From: Lepidostoma basale
Taxonomy: Eukaryota; Arthropoda; Insecta; Trichoptera; Lepidostomatidae
Assembly: GCA_022606425.2 (NCBI GenBank)
Contig: JAHDVF020000177.1
Coordinates: forward strand, 1,116,001 to 1,180,000
DNA length: 64,000 nt
Direction: 5' to 3'
The notes below the pieces were generated by a model that made no database searches, had not been told where the DNA came from, and saw only the letters and a list, made by a program, of their open reading frames with translations. This document shows, in pieces, positions 12,331 to 23,222 of this stretch (position 1 is the first letter of the stretch; each line of letters starts with the position of its first letter). A program made the translations under genes and the position numbers.

Positions 12331-12514
12331 ACACTCTGTAGTTAACCACGGTGTGGTTATTATACTCGTAATTGACATCAACTAGTTTCGCTTGGACCCG
12401 AGTTTAATCAGGGCAGTATAATAACTGAGTTATACTGCCCTGATGAAGCTTGGGTCCAAGCGAAACTATTTGGAATCAATTATAATAAAAATAGCGTGGT
12501 TAAATACAAAGTGT
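12331..12514. repeat. HH-2 foldback with two hammerhead-like cores
   Basis: Inverted arms. The plus core (12440-12470) is CTGATGA, A, stem II GCTTGG-GT-CCAAGC, GAAAC, then TATTT. The minus core (12380-12411) is CTGATTA, A, a weaker stem, GAAAC, TAGTT. The arms share GTAGTTAACCACG / CGTGGTTAAATAC at the ends. Confidence 0.65.
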
Positions 12515-12559
12515 TATAACTAACTATTTAACTTGAATATGAAAGCTTGAAAATTCAAT

Positions 12560-13200
12560 AACATTGTAGCATATATACATCTTACAAAATTTTCTCAGAC
12601 GTGGTGGTCGTAAGAAGAGCGGAATGGGGAATGTTGCTAACTTAAAGCGATCGCTTAACCCAACCAATGACAGGTCATAAGTCTTGTAAGCGCCTCGACC
12701 ACCATATTCTGTTCCCAGAAAACAATTTACATCTTCGGCTCTATTGAGATACAATTAATCTTTATAAAAATAATTTACCCGCAATGGGTAAAATCCAGTA
12801 TTTGTATACATTCAAAATGTTGTATAAAAACTGGTCCAAGTTAAAAGCATAACAATTGGAGAGACATCTCCAGGCGTAGTCTAGCACTGTATGATAATTG
12901 CAAAGCCTTTCACATTGCAGATAAAGATTTTCTGCTTAATGCTTACACCCAATCTTAATGGATGGCGTATTTTGAACTAAAAAAATGTGAAGTGTTCCTC
13001 AACATTGTAGCAAATCTTCCAAAAATTTGTCAGACGTGGTGGTCGTAAGAAGGGCGGAATGGGGAATGTTGTTAACATAAAGCGATAGCTTAACCCAACC
13101 AATGACAGATCATAAGTTCTGTAAGCGCCTCGACCACCATATTCTGTTCCCAGAAAACAATTTACATATTCATCTCTATTGAGATACAATTAATCCTTAT
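12560..13200. repeat. Two direct repeats of about 200 bp
   Basis: Units 12560-12764 and 13001-13200 are about 88% identical, separated by roughly 236 bp of unrelated sequence. Inside each, GTGGTGGTCG and CGACCACCAT form an inverted pair about 100 bp apart. The second unit abuts a LINE fragment. There is no coding evidence and the origin is unknown. Confidence 0.6.
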
Positions 13201-13202
13201 AT

Positions 13203-14020
13203 ATTTAGGTACATCAGAACACAGATAGACTTTAAAACTATAAAAGAAGAAACATACCTAAGCAACAACAACCTCCTGAAAGTACATATTAATGAAATAG
13301 ATCTTACAATAAATGCAATATACAGACAACCAGGAACCCGCAACAAAAAGGAATACCTACATAGAATATTTAGACAGAATGTTAACGGGTGAACAGAGGA
13401 GTGCAAAATGTGAGATCATAATAGGGGACCTTAATATCAACCTGCTTTCCAGTGATAAACTCACAAAGGACTATATTAATACAAGTAAAGGAAATAATCT
13501 TGGATTTATCAGCTCAATAAAAGAAATTGATTATACACGGAAAAATGACAGAGGAAAAAATACCATAATTGACCATGTAATGACAAACCAGGAATTAGCT
13601 GATTCAACGACACTTGAACTATTCGACACACCACTGAGCGATCACAGAGGAATAAATATTGAACTAAAAATCATACCCATACAGAATATAAAACATCAAC
13701 AATATACCACAAAGAAAATTAACTACAACAAACTAAAAGAAAGCCCAGGAGAAACAATACAGAATGAAGAACCAGGATCTTCAAAGCGCTTCAAGACATA
13801 ATAAGGGAGGAACTGAAGAGACACACTACGAGCAGGAACAGAAAAGACACTCCATCGCTTCAAGAGGGTTGGATGACGAAGGATATTTACAACAAAATAG
13901 AGAAATGAAATTACCTTTACAAAAAAATGAGCGACCAGCATAATCACAAGGAAACTCACTTCAACTCAATATAAAAATATCAGAAACAATACATAATTAA
14001 TAGTAAGATCTAAAAATGTA
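13203..14020 (+). pseudogene. LINE endonuclease-domain fragment (CR1/Jockey type)
   Basis: Translation in two frames gives an apurinic endonuclease-like segment: VHINEIDLTINAIYRQPG, then IIIGDLNINLL, IIDHVMTN and LSDHRGINIEL, followed by a basic linker. These correspond to the GD-N, DH and SDH motifs of the endonuclease. There is a frame change near 13385 and no reverse transcriptase follows, so it is a truncated dead copy. Confidence 0.75.
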
Positions 14021-14137
14021 ACCATATAACCCAATAGGGTTTTTAAAAAAATAAATTTAATTAAAAAAAAATATATATTGAAAGTGTTATGTCGAAATGT
14101 GTAGATGCTCCATTTTTTGTAGTCATATTAACAGCCT

Positions 14138-14239
14138 TAGATGTTTATGTCAATCAAATGGTGGATTATTGATCTTAGATGTTCATTTCTTACTAGACGT
14201 ATCTATTATTAATCTAAGATGTTCATGTCAATCAAATGA
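14138..14239. repeat. Short direct repeats upstream of exon 1b
   Basis: TAGATGTT(T/C)ATGTCAATC-type units at 14138-14160 and 14216-14239 with a partial one at 14174-14190. Confidence 0.45.
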
Positions 14240-14275
14240 ATTGTACTGATGTAGTGGAGCAACGTAAAAACAGTA

Positions 14276-14388
14276 TTGTAACTTGACGAAATTTCTGCTG
14301 TTCTCTCCGCCTCCCGCGCCAGCCGGCAGGTGTCCACCCGTCCGCGGGCTATTCGCAAACCTTCCACTGCCTTCAGCCAATACGAATT
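14276..14388 (+). promoter_or_regulatory. Probable promoter/5'UTR start of exon 1b
   Basis: A locally GC- and CpG-rich stretch in an AT-rich setting, ending with CAGCCAATACG just before the duplicated leader. It contains no repeat match. Promoter role is inferred from position. Confidence 0.4.
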
Positions 14389-14594
14389 GGTCCACCGGTG
14401 CGCGATAGCAGCCTCGCCATTCCGCGCGCGACTCGGTAGGCCGCCTAATTCGTCGCTTATGTTGAGCGGTAAATATGAACTGAAAGAGACGTTCCTCGGA
14501 TGAAATAGTGCAAAGTGAGTGAAGGAAAACAAAAATATAAAGTTTTAAAATAAGAACATCAAAATGAAAGTTAACGCGTTATCTAAAGTTTCTG
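14389..14594 (+). CDS. SLC17-like transporter, first exon 1b (5'UTR plus first 10 codons)
   Basis: Second copy of the leader and first coding exon: ATG at 14564, MKVNALSKVS and one base, donor G|GTAAGT at 14594/14595. The phase joins exon 2 (45174-45306) to restore Gly11. The leader keeps the sequence GAGCGGTAAATATGAACTG and following bases seen in exon 1a, with a small insertion near 14447. Because the downstream exons lie to the right, this copy is the closer first exon of the transporter. Whether 1a, 1b or both are used cannot be told from sequence. Confidence 0.7.
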
Positions 14595-14652
14595 GTAAGT
14601 ATTTATTATTTAAAAATTTAATTAAAATTGTGTAAACATATTTTCACTTGTA

Positions 14653-14771
14653 TGCACTTTTCAAAAACATGTTTCGGGACACTAACGCCCTTCCTCAATA
14701 TAAACATTTTAATATTTATACACTAGGGAAGGGCGTCCGAGGCCCGAAACATGTCTGTGAAAAGTGCAATA
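14653..14771. repeat. HH-3 foldback with hammerhead-like cores
   Basis: Arms share GCACTTTTCA. The plus core (14723-14754) has a degenerate CTAGGGA, A, stem II GGGC...GCCC, GAAAC and ATGTC. The minus core (14668-14698) reads TTGAGGA, A, GGG...CCC, GAAAC, ATGTT. The palindrome after GAA is ACATGT. Confidence 0.6.
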
Positions 14772-14799
14772 AACAAAATTAAATAATTTATTGTTTCTT

Positions 14800-15025
14800 G
14801 AACAATGATGTAAAACTCCATATTGAATAATTAATACGAATGAAAACGTTAGTTTAATAGAAGTTTTATTATTTTTTATGGAATGACATGCGCCCTTCTA
14901 AGGCATTATCAAATGTCAAATGATATTTGATTATGCCTTAGAAGGGCGAAACATGCCATTCCCATAAAATACAATAAAACTTCTAGAAAACCAACGTTTT
15001 CATTCGTAATAATTAAAATTAAAAA
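14800..15025. repeat. HH-4 foldback, near-complete copy
   Basis: Inverted arms share TAATACGAATGAAAACGTT, AGAAGTTTTAT and GGAATGACATG. The right arm reads TTTGATTAT, stem GCCTT-AGA-AGGGC, GAAAC, ATG(T/C)C, i.e. the HH layout with a damaged CUGANGA element. Confidence 0.65.
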
Positions 15026-15950
15026 AATTATTTAAACAATAAAAAAATATTGCCCTAATATTGTAAAGTGTAATATAGGCATTCAATAAACTGTTAACAT
15101 ATCCAAATGCCATGTTTAAGGTTTGCATGTAAGCTTTTAAAACAAACTAAATAACAAAATATGTTCATTGTAAATGTGAAATTGTATATATGTTTGTGTG
15201 TAACAAAACAGTATTATTACAAAGTAATTGTTTTTTTTCCCGGTGAAATTCCAGTGAGAGTGAAAACGTTTGATAGTTTAAAAAAAATATATGAAAAAAT
15301 AAATCGCATTTACATGTCGCAACACAAATTAACTCCTACATACATTAAACTATAAAAAATAAGCATCCAGCAATAGTGAATAGTGTTTTTTTCTTCACAT
15401 GCATACTTAAATAACGTGATATTTTTTTATGAACAGGTTAAATTAAAATCTTTATTTAACGATTGCACGGGTAAATACTTTTTATGGTAGGTACTCAATT
15501 TTAAATACTATTTCAGTTCTATGTACATGCAAGAAAAGCAATATCGTTTGTTACGTAGTATGCAAGCATAAAAATATTTAATGTGTCTAGATTTGTGGAT
15601 GATAACGAGAAACAATACTGTTGATTATTAAATCGTGAAAATGTGGGGTTAGGCGTGAACATAAATATCGTTTTAATTTTTTTTTCTATGATAGAATGAG
15701 TTTAAAAAATATATATATTGTAAACTCGTTCTTCGTATTACTTGGGATGATAATTAAAAATTAAGATTACGTATTTGAAATAATCCATTATCAGTGCAAA
15801 ATCATGTTATATTTAAACTTTAAAAGGCATTGAGACTGGAATAATCGAAAAACTAGCCTGACAAGATTAATATATTCAAAAGAGAGATATAATTTTTCAC
15901 GCGCTTACATTCCTGTTGACAAAGATTTTACAAGTTATTTATAAAATAAA
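15026..15950. other. Intron sequence
   Basis: AT-rich; no gene or clear repeat seen. Confidence 0.4.
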
Positions 15951-15954
15951 CTGG

Positions 15955-16072
15955 TTTATTGTAACACCTGATGATGCCAACATCGGTTGGCGAAACAGCT
16001 GTTGCGACACTCTCAGTGAATAATAGGAAATTGTGATATTATAACAGTGTTTTAAAATTTAACAGTAATAAT
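15955..16072 (+). repeat. HH-1 half-element with best-preserved hammerhead-like core
   Basis: Core 15968-16003: CTGATGA, T, perfect stem II GCCAAC-ATCG-GTTGGC, GAA, palindrome ACAGCTGT, then T before G. The flank (AATAGGAAATTGTGATAT ... TTTAACAGTAATAAT) matches the outer arm at 12130-12171. Only one arm is present. Confidence 0.7.
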
Positions 16073-16604
16073 AATTTTGCTTACATACCTTCATTATTTT
16101 ATATAAAAAAGTAGTTTTATAATTTTCGTCCCATATTAAGTTTTTTAATCACGCGAATATACGTTGAAAACGTTATAATTTCTATATATTTAATTAAATA
16201 CAAAATAAAAATATGCAAACAAATTAGATTTCAGTAGGTAAATCTTTTTTTTTATCTGTGTAGGCGTAAAGAAGACTTCTTCAGCCATCTGTACACTGCC
16301 GGTGTAGGCCTCTTTTATATTTTTCAATTCCTTTCTTTTTTGCGCTTTCCTTACACACTCCCTTCAGCGACTGGGGTGGCATCATAGGCTTACCTTTTTT
16401 GAAGCTGACTTATTCCTTTCTTTTTATCTCACGGTCTCCATCTTAAAATTCTGGTTGCCTATCTGCTAGTTTGCTGTCAATATATATTTGTTCGGCGTCT
16501 GAATTCTTCGACTCCAATTTTGTCTATAAGATTCACGCCTAGCATTTGTCCATCCATAGAACCTTGTATGTATTTTAATTTGTATAACTGCTATAATTTT
16601 AAAA

Positions 16605-16838
16605 CCGAGGACCTTCGTGGCCAAGTGGTAAGTGCTTTGACTGCCTCCCCTAAGGTCCCAGGTTCAATTCCCGGCGATGGCAGTGTGATTGTCACACTGT
16701 CGTTGGTCTGGTGCAGAATTCACGTGACAATAAAATGCCGATAGATTAACTACCTATCACATGTCACGAGAATCAATATAATTACTATAGCCTTTAAGAT
16801 TTAAAGATAATGATGTAAAGAGCGATTAACAAATAATT
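16605..16838 (+). mobile_element. tRNA-derived SINE
   Basis: The tRNA-like head has box A (TGGCCAAGTGG) and box B (GGTTCAATTCC), followed by a conserved hairpin CAGTGTGA-TTG-TCACACTG, a body with TGACAATAAAATG and CCTATCACATGTCACGAG, and an A/T-rich end. Shared with five other copies in the window. Confidence 0.8.
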
Positions 16839-16934
16839 TTTTTTTAAATACGTAACACAGGGAGCATAAATGTTTCAGACATTTTTATTTTTTAATTCAA
16901 TGGAAATTATTTGTTTTTAAGGATATGATTGGAC

Positions 16935-17120
16935 TTTCCAACTATCCTAGTCTAAGACGCTCCACCGTTTTGAGGGTCTTGGTCCTGGTCGGCGTTGTCC
17001 GTTTGGCGTTCCATGGAGAGCTATGTGTGGTATCCTATTTGAGCTCATCCTTTCTACGTGTTGATGCCAGTATCGCCGTCTTTGACGTCCCCATCTGACC
17101 ACATCTTCGACCTCGCAGAT
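16935..17120 (-). pseudogene. RTE-like LINE 3' end, family B
   Basis: Minus-strand translation gives CEVEDVVRWGRQRRRYWHQ, HVERMSSNRIPHIA and RPGPRPSKRW, the C-terminal domain of a reverse transcriptase protein. Fragment only. Confidence 0.65.
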
Positions 17121-17261
17121 ACTATTACAGATACTATTACAAGTTTTTTTTAAATTGTATTTACGTATAGATAAGGTTAGTAAGAACCCTTTGCACGAAA
17201 AATAGCCAAATGTGAAATTTTGTTAGTTGGAACACTCTTATTCTCAGGTGACGGATTGTTG

Positions 17262-17485
17262 GTTTAACAATGACATAAAACATATGTATTTAATATTATA
17301 GGAAACGTGCATTTTATAGATGTTTTATTATATTTTATGGGAGTGACATGTTCCTCCTTGCTGGACAATATTAAATATGTTGTCAAATGATATTTAATAA
17401 TGCGCTCTCGAGGTGACACTCCATTATAATATATTTTAACTTCTTGGCACGATTTTATAATCATTAAATACTTGCGTTTTTTCAA
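17262..17485. repeat. HH-4 foldback, strongly decayed
   Basis: Inverted GGAGTGACATG / GTGACACTCC segments with a TTAAATATG / TATTTAATA centre and the family's outer arms. Confidence 0.45.
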
Positions 17486-18019
17486 TAACATTAAAAAATA
17501 TAGTTTTTGTTATGAAATGTCATTATTTTGAATTCATATTTTTAAATGTACCAATGGAATTTAAAATTAGTCACAACCAAATTTTAGATAACTTTATTAG
17601 TTACATATACAAACTTAACTTGTATACACATGGTCACACATCTGTGTAAATCAAAGATTGAAATAAATTTATGTTGTGTACTTATTTATTCACTTATTAG
17701 TTGTTAGTCGCGAACATATGTAGACAGCAATCAAGGAACTGTAGCCATGAAGTTATCCAATATTAGAAGTATACAGAACCTCGCATGATATTATATAATC
17801 TATTTGCATAGTCAATTTGTACTTTTTTTATATATTTAAGTGCCACAGAAGGCAATCTTGTGCGTATATGACATGTTATACGAATGTATAGGAATCTAAT
17901 AGGAAATAAGTCATATCAGATAAGTGAATTTTAGTAATTTTGCAAGGACTTTAAATTAATTTTATTTTTAATTATTGTTCTGTCTGAACACATCATTTTG
18001 ATCGATTCGAATATTTACT
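17486..18019. other. Intron sequence
   Basis: AT-rich; nothing recognised. Confidence 0.4.
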
Positions 18020-18165
18020 GGTAATAAAAATCTGCATCCGAAGTGGGAGGAGCTGTTCCGAGCAGCGCATGACAGGGACAGGCTCGCCGAGGTGATCGCC
18101 AATGAGGTGATCGAGGTGGTGATCGAGGGGGACCAAACAGGGCACTTGAAGAAGAAGAAAAAATA
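18020..18165 (+). pseudogene. LINE 3' terminus, family D
   Basis: Reads HPKWEELFRAAHDRDRLAEV then IANEV and ends in a lysine/AAG-rich tail. A second copy at 52660-52790 reads VENLFQVAQNRDAFAAVIAN. Both are short 3' ends. Confidence 0.55.
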
Positions 18166-18832
18166 TATATTCGTAAATTATTATATTATAATATTTTTAC
18201 TTCTATATTCGCTATCACTTTGTGTTGTAGATTCATAATTTAATGTAGTCTGAATTGCAAATGGCTTAAATGTGGATTACGAGTACGAACATGGATTTTG
18301 CTGGTTATATCAGTTAATATTATATAAAACTCAAATACTTTTACTAATACAACTTGTACTTGGATCTTCTGAGATATGGAGGTTCAGATCTTATGGCTAT
18401 TCCTCTATAGGAACTTTGCTGGATTAGTGATTAGAGCGGTATTGATTCTTGATCAGTTTCATAAATATTTTTGAATATAAAGATATTGTTTGATGAAACA
18501 AGATATTTATAATAAGATAATGGCTTAACGATGTTATAAATATACGCATCTTGGTGTTTCTGGATAGAAGTTTGGGCTTGAGGAATGGCTTCAGGGAGGT
18601 GGTAGCCGGAATTATATATATTCGGAACGTTGTTTATTATTATTGTTTAATTATTAATTCACAAATGTGCATTAATAGTAGTAATTTGATTTAACGATTT
18701 TTTTATGAGTAGGTATATTACAATATAATAAATTATTTTTTAATATACCTAGTCCTTGAAAAAATATTATATATATTATATAAACTTTTCAGCGTAAATG
18801 AAACCATAATGTTCCTTTTTTATTCCATTATT

Positions 18833-19101
18833 ATTGAGGACCTTCTTGGCCGAGTGGTAAGTGCTTTAACTGCCACACCGAAGGTCTAGGGTTCGATTCC
18901 CGGTGATGGCAGTGTGATTGTTACACTGTCTTTGGTCTGGTGTAGAATTCAAGTGACAATAAAATGGCGATAGATTAGCTACCTATCACATATCACGAGA
19001 ATCAATATGATAGCTTATACGAGTAGATAGATCGATTTGGCTCGCGCTGTAATTATGTATATCGATTCGACAAAATAATAATAATAATAATAATAATAAT
19101 C
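18833..19101 (+). mobile_element. tRNA-derived SINE, full-length
   Basis: Box A TGGCCGAGTGG, box B GGTTCGATTCC, hairpin CAGTGTGA-TTG-TTACACTG, body as in the other copies, and a 3' (AAT)n tail at 19074-19101. Confidence 0.85.
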
Positions 19102-19189
19102 ATAATTATTATAATATTATTTTCAACTCTTTAATTTTTTGTGTATTTCATTTCATTAGTTCACGCATTCGGGGTAGTCTGGTAGTACT

Positions 19190-19490
19190 GATATAAATAG
19201 TAAGCTTGAAGAAAGGTACGAGTAGTTGAGATGGTACGGGCATACAAAACGGAGACCACCAGACCACAAAATAAATAGAGCTCTGTCTGTGAATCTTCCT
19301 CGTCAACCATCCAGAGGAACCTAGGAACACGTGGATATTTCAGTACAATAGCGTCTTGCAGAGAAATGGCTTGAGCGAAGGCGATACTCAGAACCGTAAG
19401 AATTACAGCCTGAGATCGAGAAGAGCCGACCCCAACAGACAACAAAGACAATGACTTGGGATAGTGCCAGGAAAAAGAAGAAAAAGTCTG
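19190..19490 (+). pseudogene. LINE 3' end of an unassigned RTE-like family
   Basis: Plus-strand translation reads LRWYGHTKRRPPDHKINRAL and LPRQPSRGTRKH, then LAEKWLERRRYSEP: the W-GH...GxRKx...W layout of LINE C-termini. The frame is broken by stops. Confidence 0.55.
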
Positions 19491-19577
19491 TATTGTTAAT
19501 TATTAAATATATTTATATTTGTGGTAGCGTGTAATTGGCCTTATTTTATTGTTTCTATGTGTTTTTATATATAATAG

Positions 19578-20092
19578 ATAAACTAACTAACCATTACGCC
19601 ATCTCCCCGAAGGGGTAGGCAGAAATAATGGACTGCCACACTTTTCTTTACTGACATATTTCTATCGATTCCTCAACATTCATACATCGTGTCATGCACG
19701 CGCGTCGATTTTTCTGACTCCTCACATGGCCGAAATTCAATATTTGATTGATTTGATCGTGCCACGTTTTCCTTGATCTTCCTCTATTTCTGGTTCCATT
19801 TACATCGTTAACATATAATTTTTTTTACCATTAATTTTTATTCATTCTTTCCATATGTCCAAACTATCTTAATGATCTTTTCATTATTTTGTTCATAACA
19901 CCATCATTCGCACCGCATTCACTTCTAATATTTTCATTCGACACTCTATAATACACAGAGTATTCACACATTCTTTTAAGAGATCTCATTTCTACTGCAT
20001 TTATTCTACTTTCATCCTTCTTTTGCCAGTTCCATGCTTCGCTTCCATACATAAGGGTTGGTAGAAGAACACCATTGTGCACTATATTATAG
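19578..20092 (-). pseudogene. RTE-like LINE 3' end, family A (TTAG tail)
   Basis: The minus-strand 3' tail is TTAGTTAG-like at 19578-19592. Upstream (rightward) are the C-terminal domain remnants, including HNGVLLPTLMYGSEAWNWQK and KDESRINAVEMRSLKRMC at 19864-20082. Several frameshifts. Best intact relatives are at 47290-47812 and 62755-63310. Confidence 0.75.
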
Positions 20093-20640
20093 ATACGTAT
20101 AATAATCGCTGTTTGTCACACTAAATAAATAAATAAACGAATCACAAATAAATTGTAAAAATATATGGAATGGTTTCCGGCAATGAAAATGTATAAGAAG
20201 GCCTCCGTTTTTCTCTATTTCCTCCTTAGGTACCTACGTAGGTATCAGTTTCTATATTTAGAATTGCTCTACATGATGTGTGACTTCGAGTAATTGTGAG
20301 TACCGTACAAACTTGATTTCCATGGAGCAGAATCACCGAAACCCTATTTGTATTCATCAGCTTAGTTTGGATTATAAATTCCGATGCGATTATATCCTAT
20401 AGCGCAAGTGACTTCTTTTATGACCCAAACTTTCTAGTTTTTTCGCTCGAATCGACAACACCGAAAAACGTTCGCGAAAGTCGCTTGCCATCAGCCATTG
20501 CTATCTATCTGCCATCATAGCGGATCGAGGAATGTAGATGGGACGGCAAATACTGCTTGTAAGCATTATTCCGCTTAGAAACGAGTTGTTACAACTCCAT
20601 TTACAATTTTAGCGCGTGCTAGAACATACAACAATTGACG
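20093..20640. other. Intron sequence
   Basis: No gene or repeat recognised with confidence. Confidence 0.4.
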
Positions 20641-20646
20641 TATTTC

Positions 20647-21030
20647 ACAACTTGTTCTTCTTCTTCCTCTTTTAATAGATCTGTGGATCTGTTTTTATGG
20701 CGTCGAGGTCTCCTGGGACACAGAACTCCAACTGTCTCGCCATCTCTTCGCAGGTCTTCCGGGTTGGCAAGTTCCCATTGGCACGTTGTTTGCGGCTGCT
20801 TGGGGGAGTCTATCGTCGCTCATTCGTTCTACGTGGTCGCGCCAGAAGCGTCTTCTTTTCCTGCCCCATTTGACAATATCTTCGGTATCGCAGGTCTCAC
20901 GTATTACTGTGTTTCTGATTCTGTCCCTCTGTGTTTTGCCCAGAATAGCGCGGAGTGTCTTCATTTCGGCGGTTCGTAATAGTGCTTTGGTTCTATCACG
21001 ATTCTATACCATAAGTCATTATGGGTTTGA
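20647..21030 (-). pseudogene. RTE-like LINE 3' end, family B
   Basis: Minus frame 20695-20964 gives MKTLRAILGKTQRDRIRN, DIVKWGRKRRRFWRDHVERM and GRPAKRWRDSW. The same domain recurs at 26573, 50780, 59095 and 61560. Confidence 0.7.
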
Positions 21031-21110
21031 CACATGTCTTATATATTTCTCAACTAAATATTCAGAATAACTAATCATAATGTGCGTGGATGATACGATA
21101 TATGCATGTA

Positions 21111-21592
21111 GAGACGGCGTGATGGTTAGTTAGTTAGTTAATTAGTCTAACTAATCATCACGCCATCTTCCCGAAGGGAATTTTCATTATTGTTATTGAC
21201 TCCCATATGTCAATCAATGTTTGAATTACATTCGGTAATGCCTTGGAAGGGCGAAACGTGTCATGCCATCTAAAATATAATAAAACTCCTAAAAGACGGA
21301 CATTTTTATTCATATTAATTATGTGAACTCATCATTTTGTATCCCTTCAGAATAAAAACTCACCGGTTTTGACTCAATGAATATATCTACCATAAGTTCG
21401 ATCTTAGAAAACTAACTAACTAATTATCTATCACAACGTCTAGTCTCCCCGGAGGGAATTTTCTTTATTGCTATTGACTCCTATTTGTGAATCAATTTTT
21501 ATCCTGAAGATATATGTCCCTTCGGGATAATAAATTTGTTGGTTTTGGCTCAAAGAATATGTCTAAGTATAATACGTTTTTAGAAAAATAAC
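21111..21592. repeat. Tail-to-tail family A ends followed by a tandem unit
   Basis: GACGGCGTGATGGTTAGTTAG (21114 on) meets its inverted copy CTAACTAATCATCACGCC. The following roughly 180-bp unit (GAAGGGAATTTTC ... CGATCTTAGAAAACT) occurs twice: about 21139-21410, interrupted by an HH-4 copy, and 21411-21592. Confidence 0.55.
21213..21331 (+). repeat. HH-4 half-element inserted in a tandem unit
   Basis: Reads TAATGCCTTGGAAGGGCGAA, ACGTGTCATGCCATC, then the outer arm TAAAACTCCTAAAAGAC. It splits the first copy of the 21139-21592 repeat. Confidence 0.55.
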
Positions 21593-22040
21593 TAATTATT
21601 ACGCAACGTAGGCAAAAATAATGGACCGCCACACTGTTCTTTCCTGACTTACTTCTCTCGCTTCCTCAACATAAATACATGATGTCATGCACGCATGTCA
21701 ATTTCTCCGACTTGCACGTGACAGACATTCAATATTTGATTTATCAGATCGTGCCACGTTTTCCTCGGTCTTCCTCTATTTCTATTTCAGTTTACGTTGT
21801 TGGAACAATTGGATGATGAAAGAATGGTAAACGGAACAAGAAATCGAAAAATCCCAAGGAAAAGGTGACATGATGAAATCAATCAAATATGAATTGTCGT
21901 GAGTCGAAAAAATCGACGTGCGTGAGTGTCACGATAAATGAAGTAATCGAGAGAGGCGTGTAATAAATGAACAGTGTTGGGGTTCATTATTTCTGCCTAC
22001 GCCTTCGGAAAATTGCGTGATAGTTAGTTAGTTATTTAAA
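21593..22040. pseudogene. Two family A LINE ends joined head to head
   Basis: 21593-21795 is a minus-strand copy and 21796-22040 a plus-strand copy of the same C-terminal region, meeting near 21795. The plus copy ends GCGTGATAGTTAGTTAGTTA. Both are degraded. Confidence 0.6.
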
Positions 22041-22689
22041 TGAATTATTATTGAATTTTGGTAAATATTGTTACTACTGTTTGAACAAAGAAGTAAAACA
22101 ATACACGCTATTTAAATTTCTTTACAGGTGTTTCTTATCTATGGTATATATTCAAAAGATACAAATATCACAAACATATTTATATTATATAACCAAAATA
22201 CGTAGGTACGTAGGTACGCGATTGGCTTGATCATTTCGTAATTTTTTGGTGAAACCGTGACCCTTGTTTTTTTATTGTAACCTGTATTTCAGAGAATATC
22301 AAGGGACATGGTACTTACATAACATCTAAATACAAGAAATGGCAACATTGCTTTTTAAAAAGTTGTGGAAACATGTTTTTATTATACAGTTTCTTATACT
22401 CGTATATAAGGGTCAAAGATATTTCTATATTACATATGTGAATATTTTTAAGTGAACTGTACTTTAACGCAGAATTAAAAATGTGTTTTACTTATTTATC
22501 AATTTAATTATTATGAGGAACAAACAGCGGTTACAATACATAAATAAAATGCATAGAATAAATATAATAAAGCCATTTACATGTTACCACAAGTGTAAAT
22601 GATAAGAAGAGTTAACAGTACATAATAATTAATCGAAATTGAAGTTAAACTAGATTCAAACAAGTGAATTACAATAATTACAAATAATG
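22041..22689. other. Intron sequence
   Basis: AT-rich; nothing recognised. Confidence 0.4.
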
Positions 22690-22825
22690 ATAAACTAACT
22701 AACTAACCAACCATTCCACCGTCTCCCCGAAGGTAGGGAGAGTGAATGGACTGCCACACTTTTCTTTCCTGACATTCTTCTCAAATCGCTTCCTCAACAT
22801 TCATACATCGTGTCATGCACACAAA
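22690..22825 (-). pseudogene. Family A LINE 3' tip
   Basis: Inverted TTAG tail (CTAACTAACTAACC), then CCCGAAGG and ATGGACTGCCACAC, as in the other copies. Confidence 0.6.
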
Positions 22826-23215
22826 TATTATATAACAACTGACTAAATATATAAGAAAAATAAAGTAAGGAAATTATGGTCTCATCCACGCCGAAAAGTG
22901 GATCCGATAATTTTAAAGCATATTTATTTTATATTGTTTTTACTCACAAAAATACAACAAACTTAGCTTTTATAACGAAAATATTCGATAACTTCAAAAC
23001 TTTCTTCATGATAGAGTTAGAGCAACCTGGTTCTGAGCAGACGCTATTTATAGGTACATCTATTTCATACTTCTACCTGTTTATAAAACATTCATCTCGT
23101 GTTGGTTACACTTATGATGTACACTGTTCTCGAATTCAGAATCAACTAGGAGAGGCCATTTCGTATGTTATTATTAACTGATCAGTACCTAATTTCTCCC
23201 ATACAGACGACTGAC
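22826..23215. other. Intron sequence
   Basis: Contains a 101-codon open frame (22876-23181) with no recognisable features; not called as a gene. Confidence 0.35.
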
Positions 23216-23222
23216 TGATTAT

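Noticed and set aside
16611..16690. Functional tRNA gene
   Set aside because: Box A and box B are present, but the cloverleaf is incomplete and the same sequence recurs six times with a SINE body and tail.
22876..23181. 101-codon open frame on the plus strand
   Set aside because: No domain, splice context or similarity recognised; such a length is expected by chance in this sequence.
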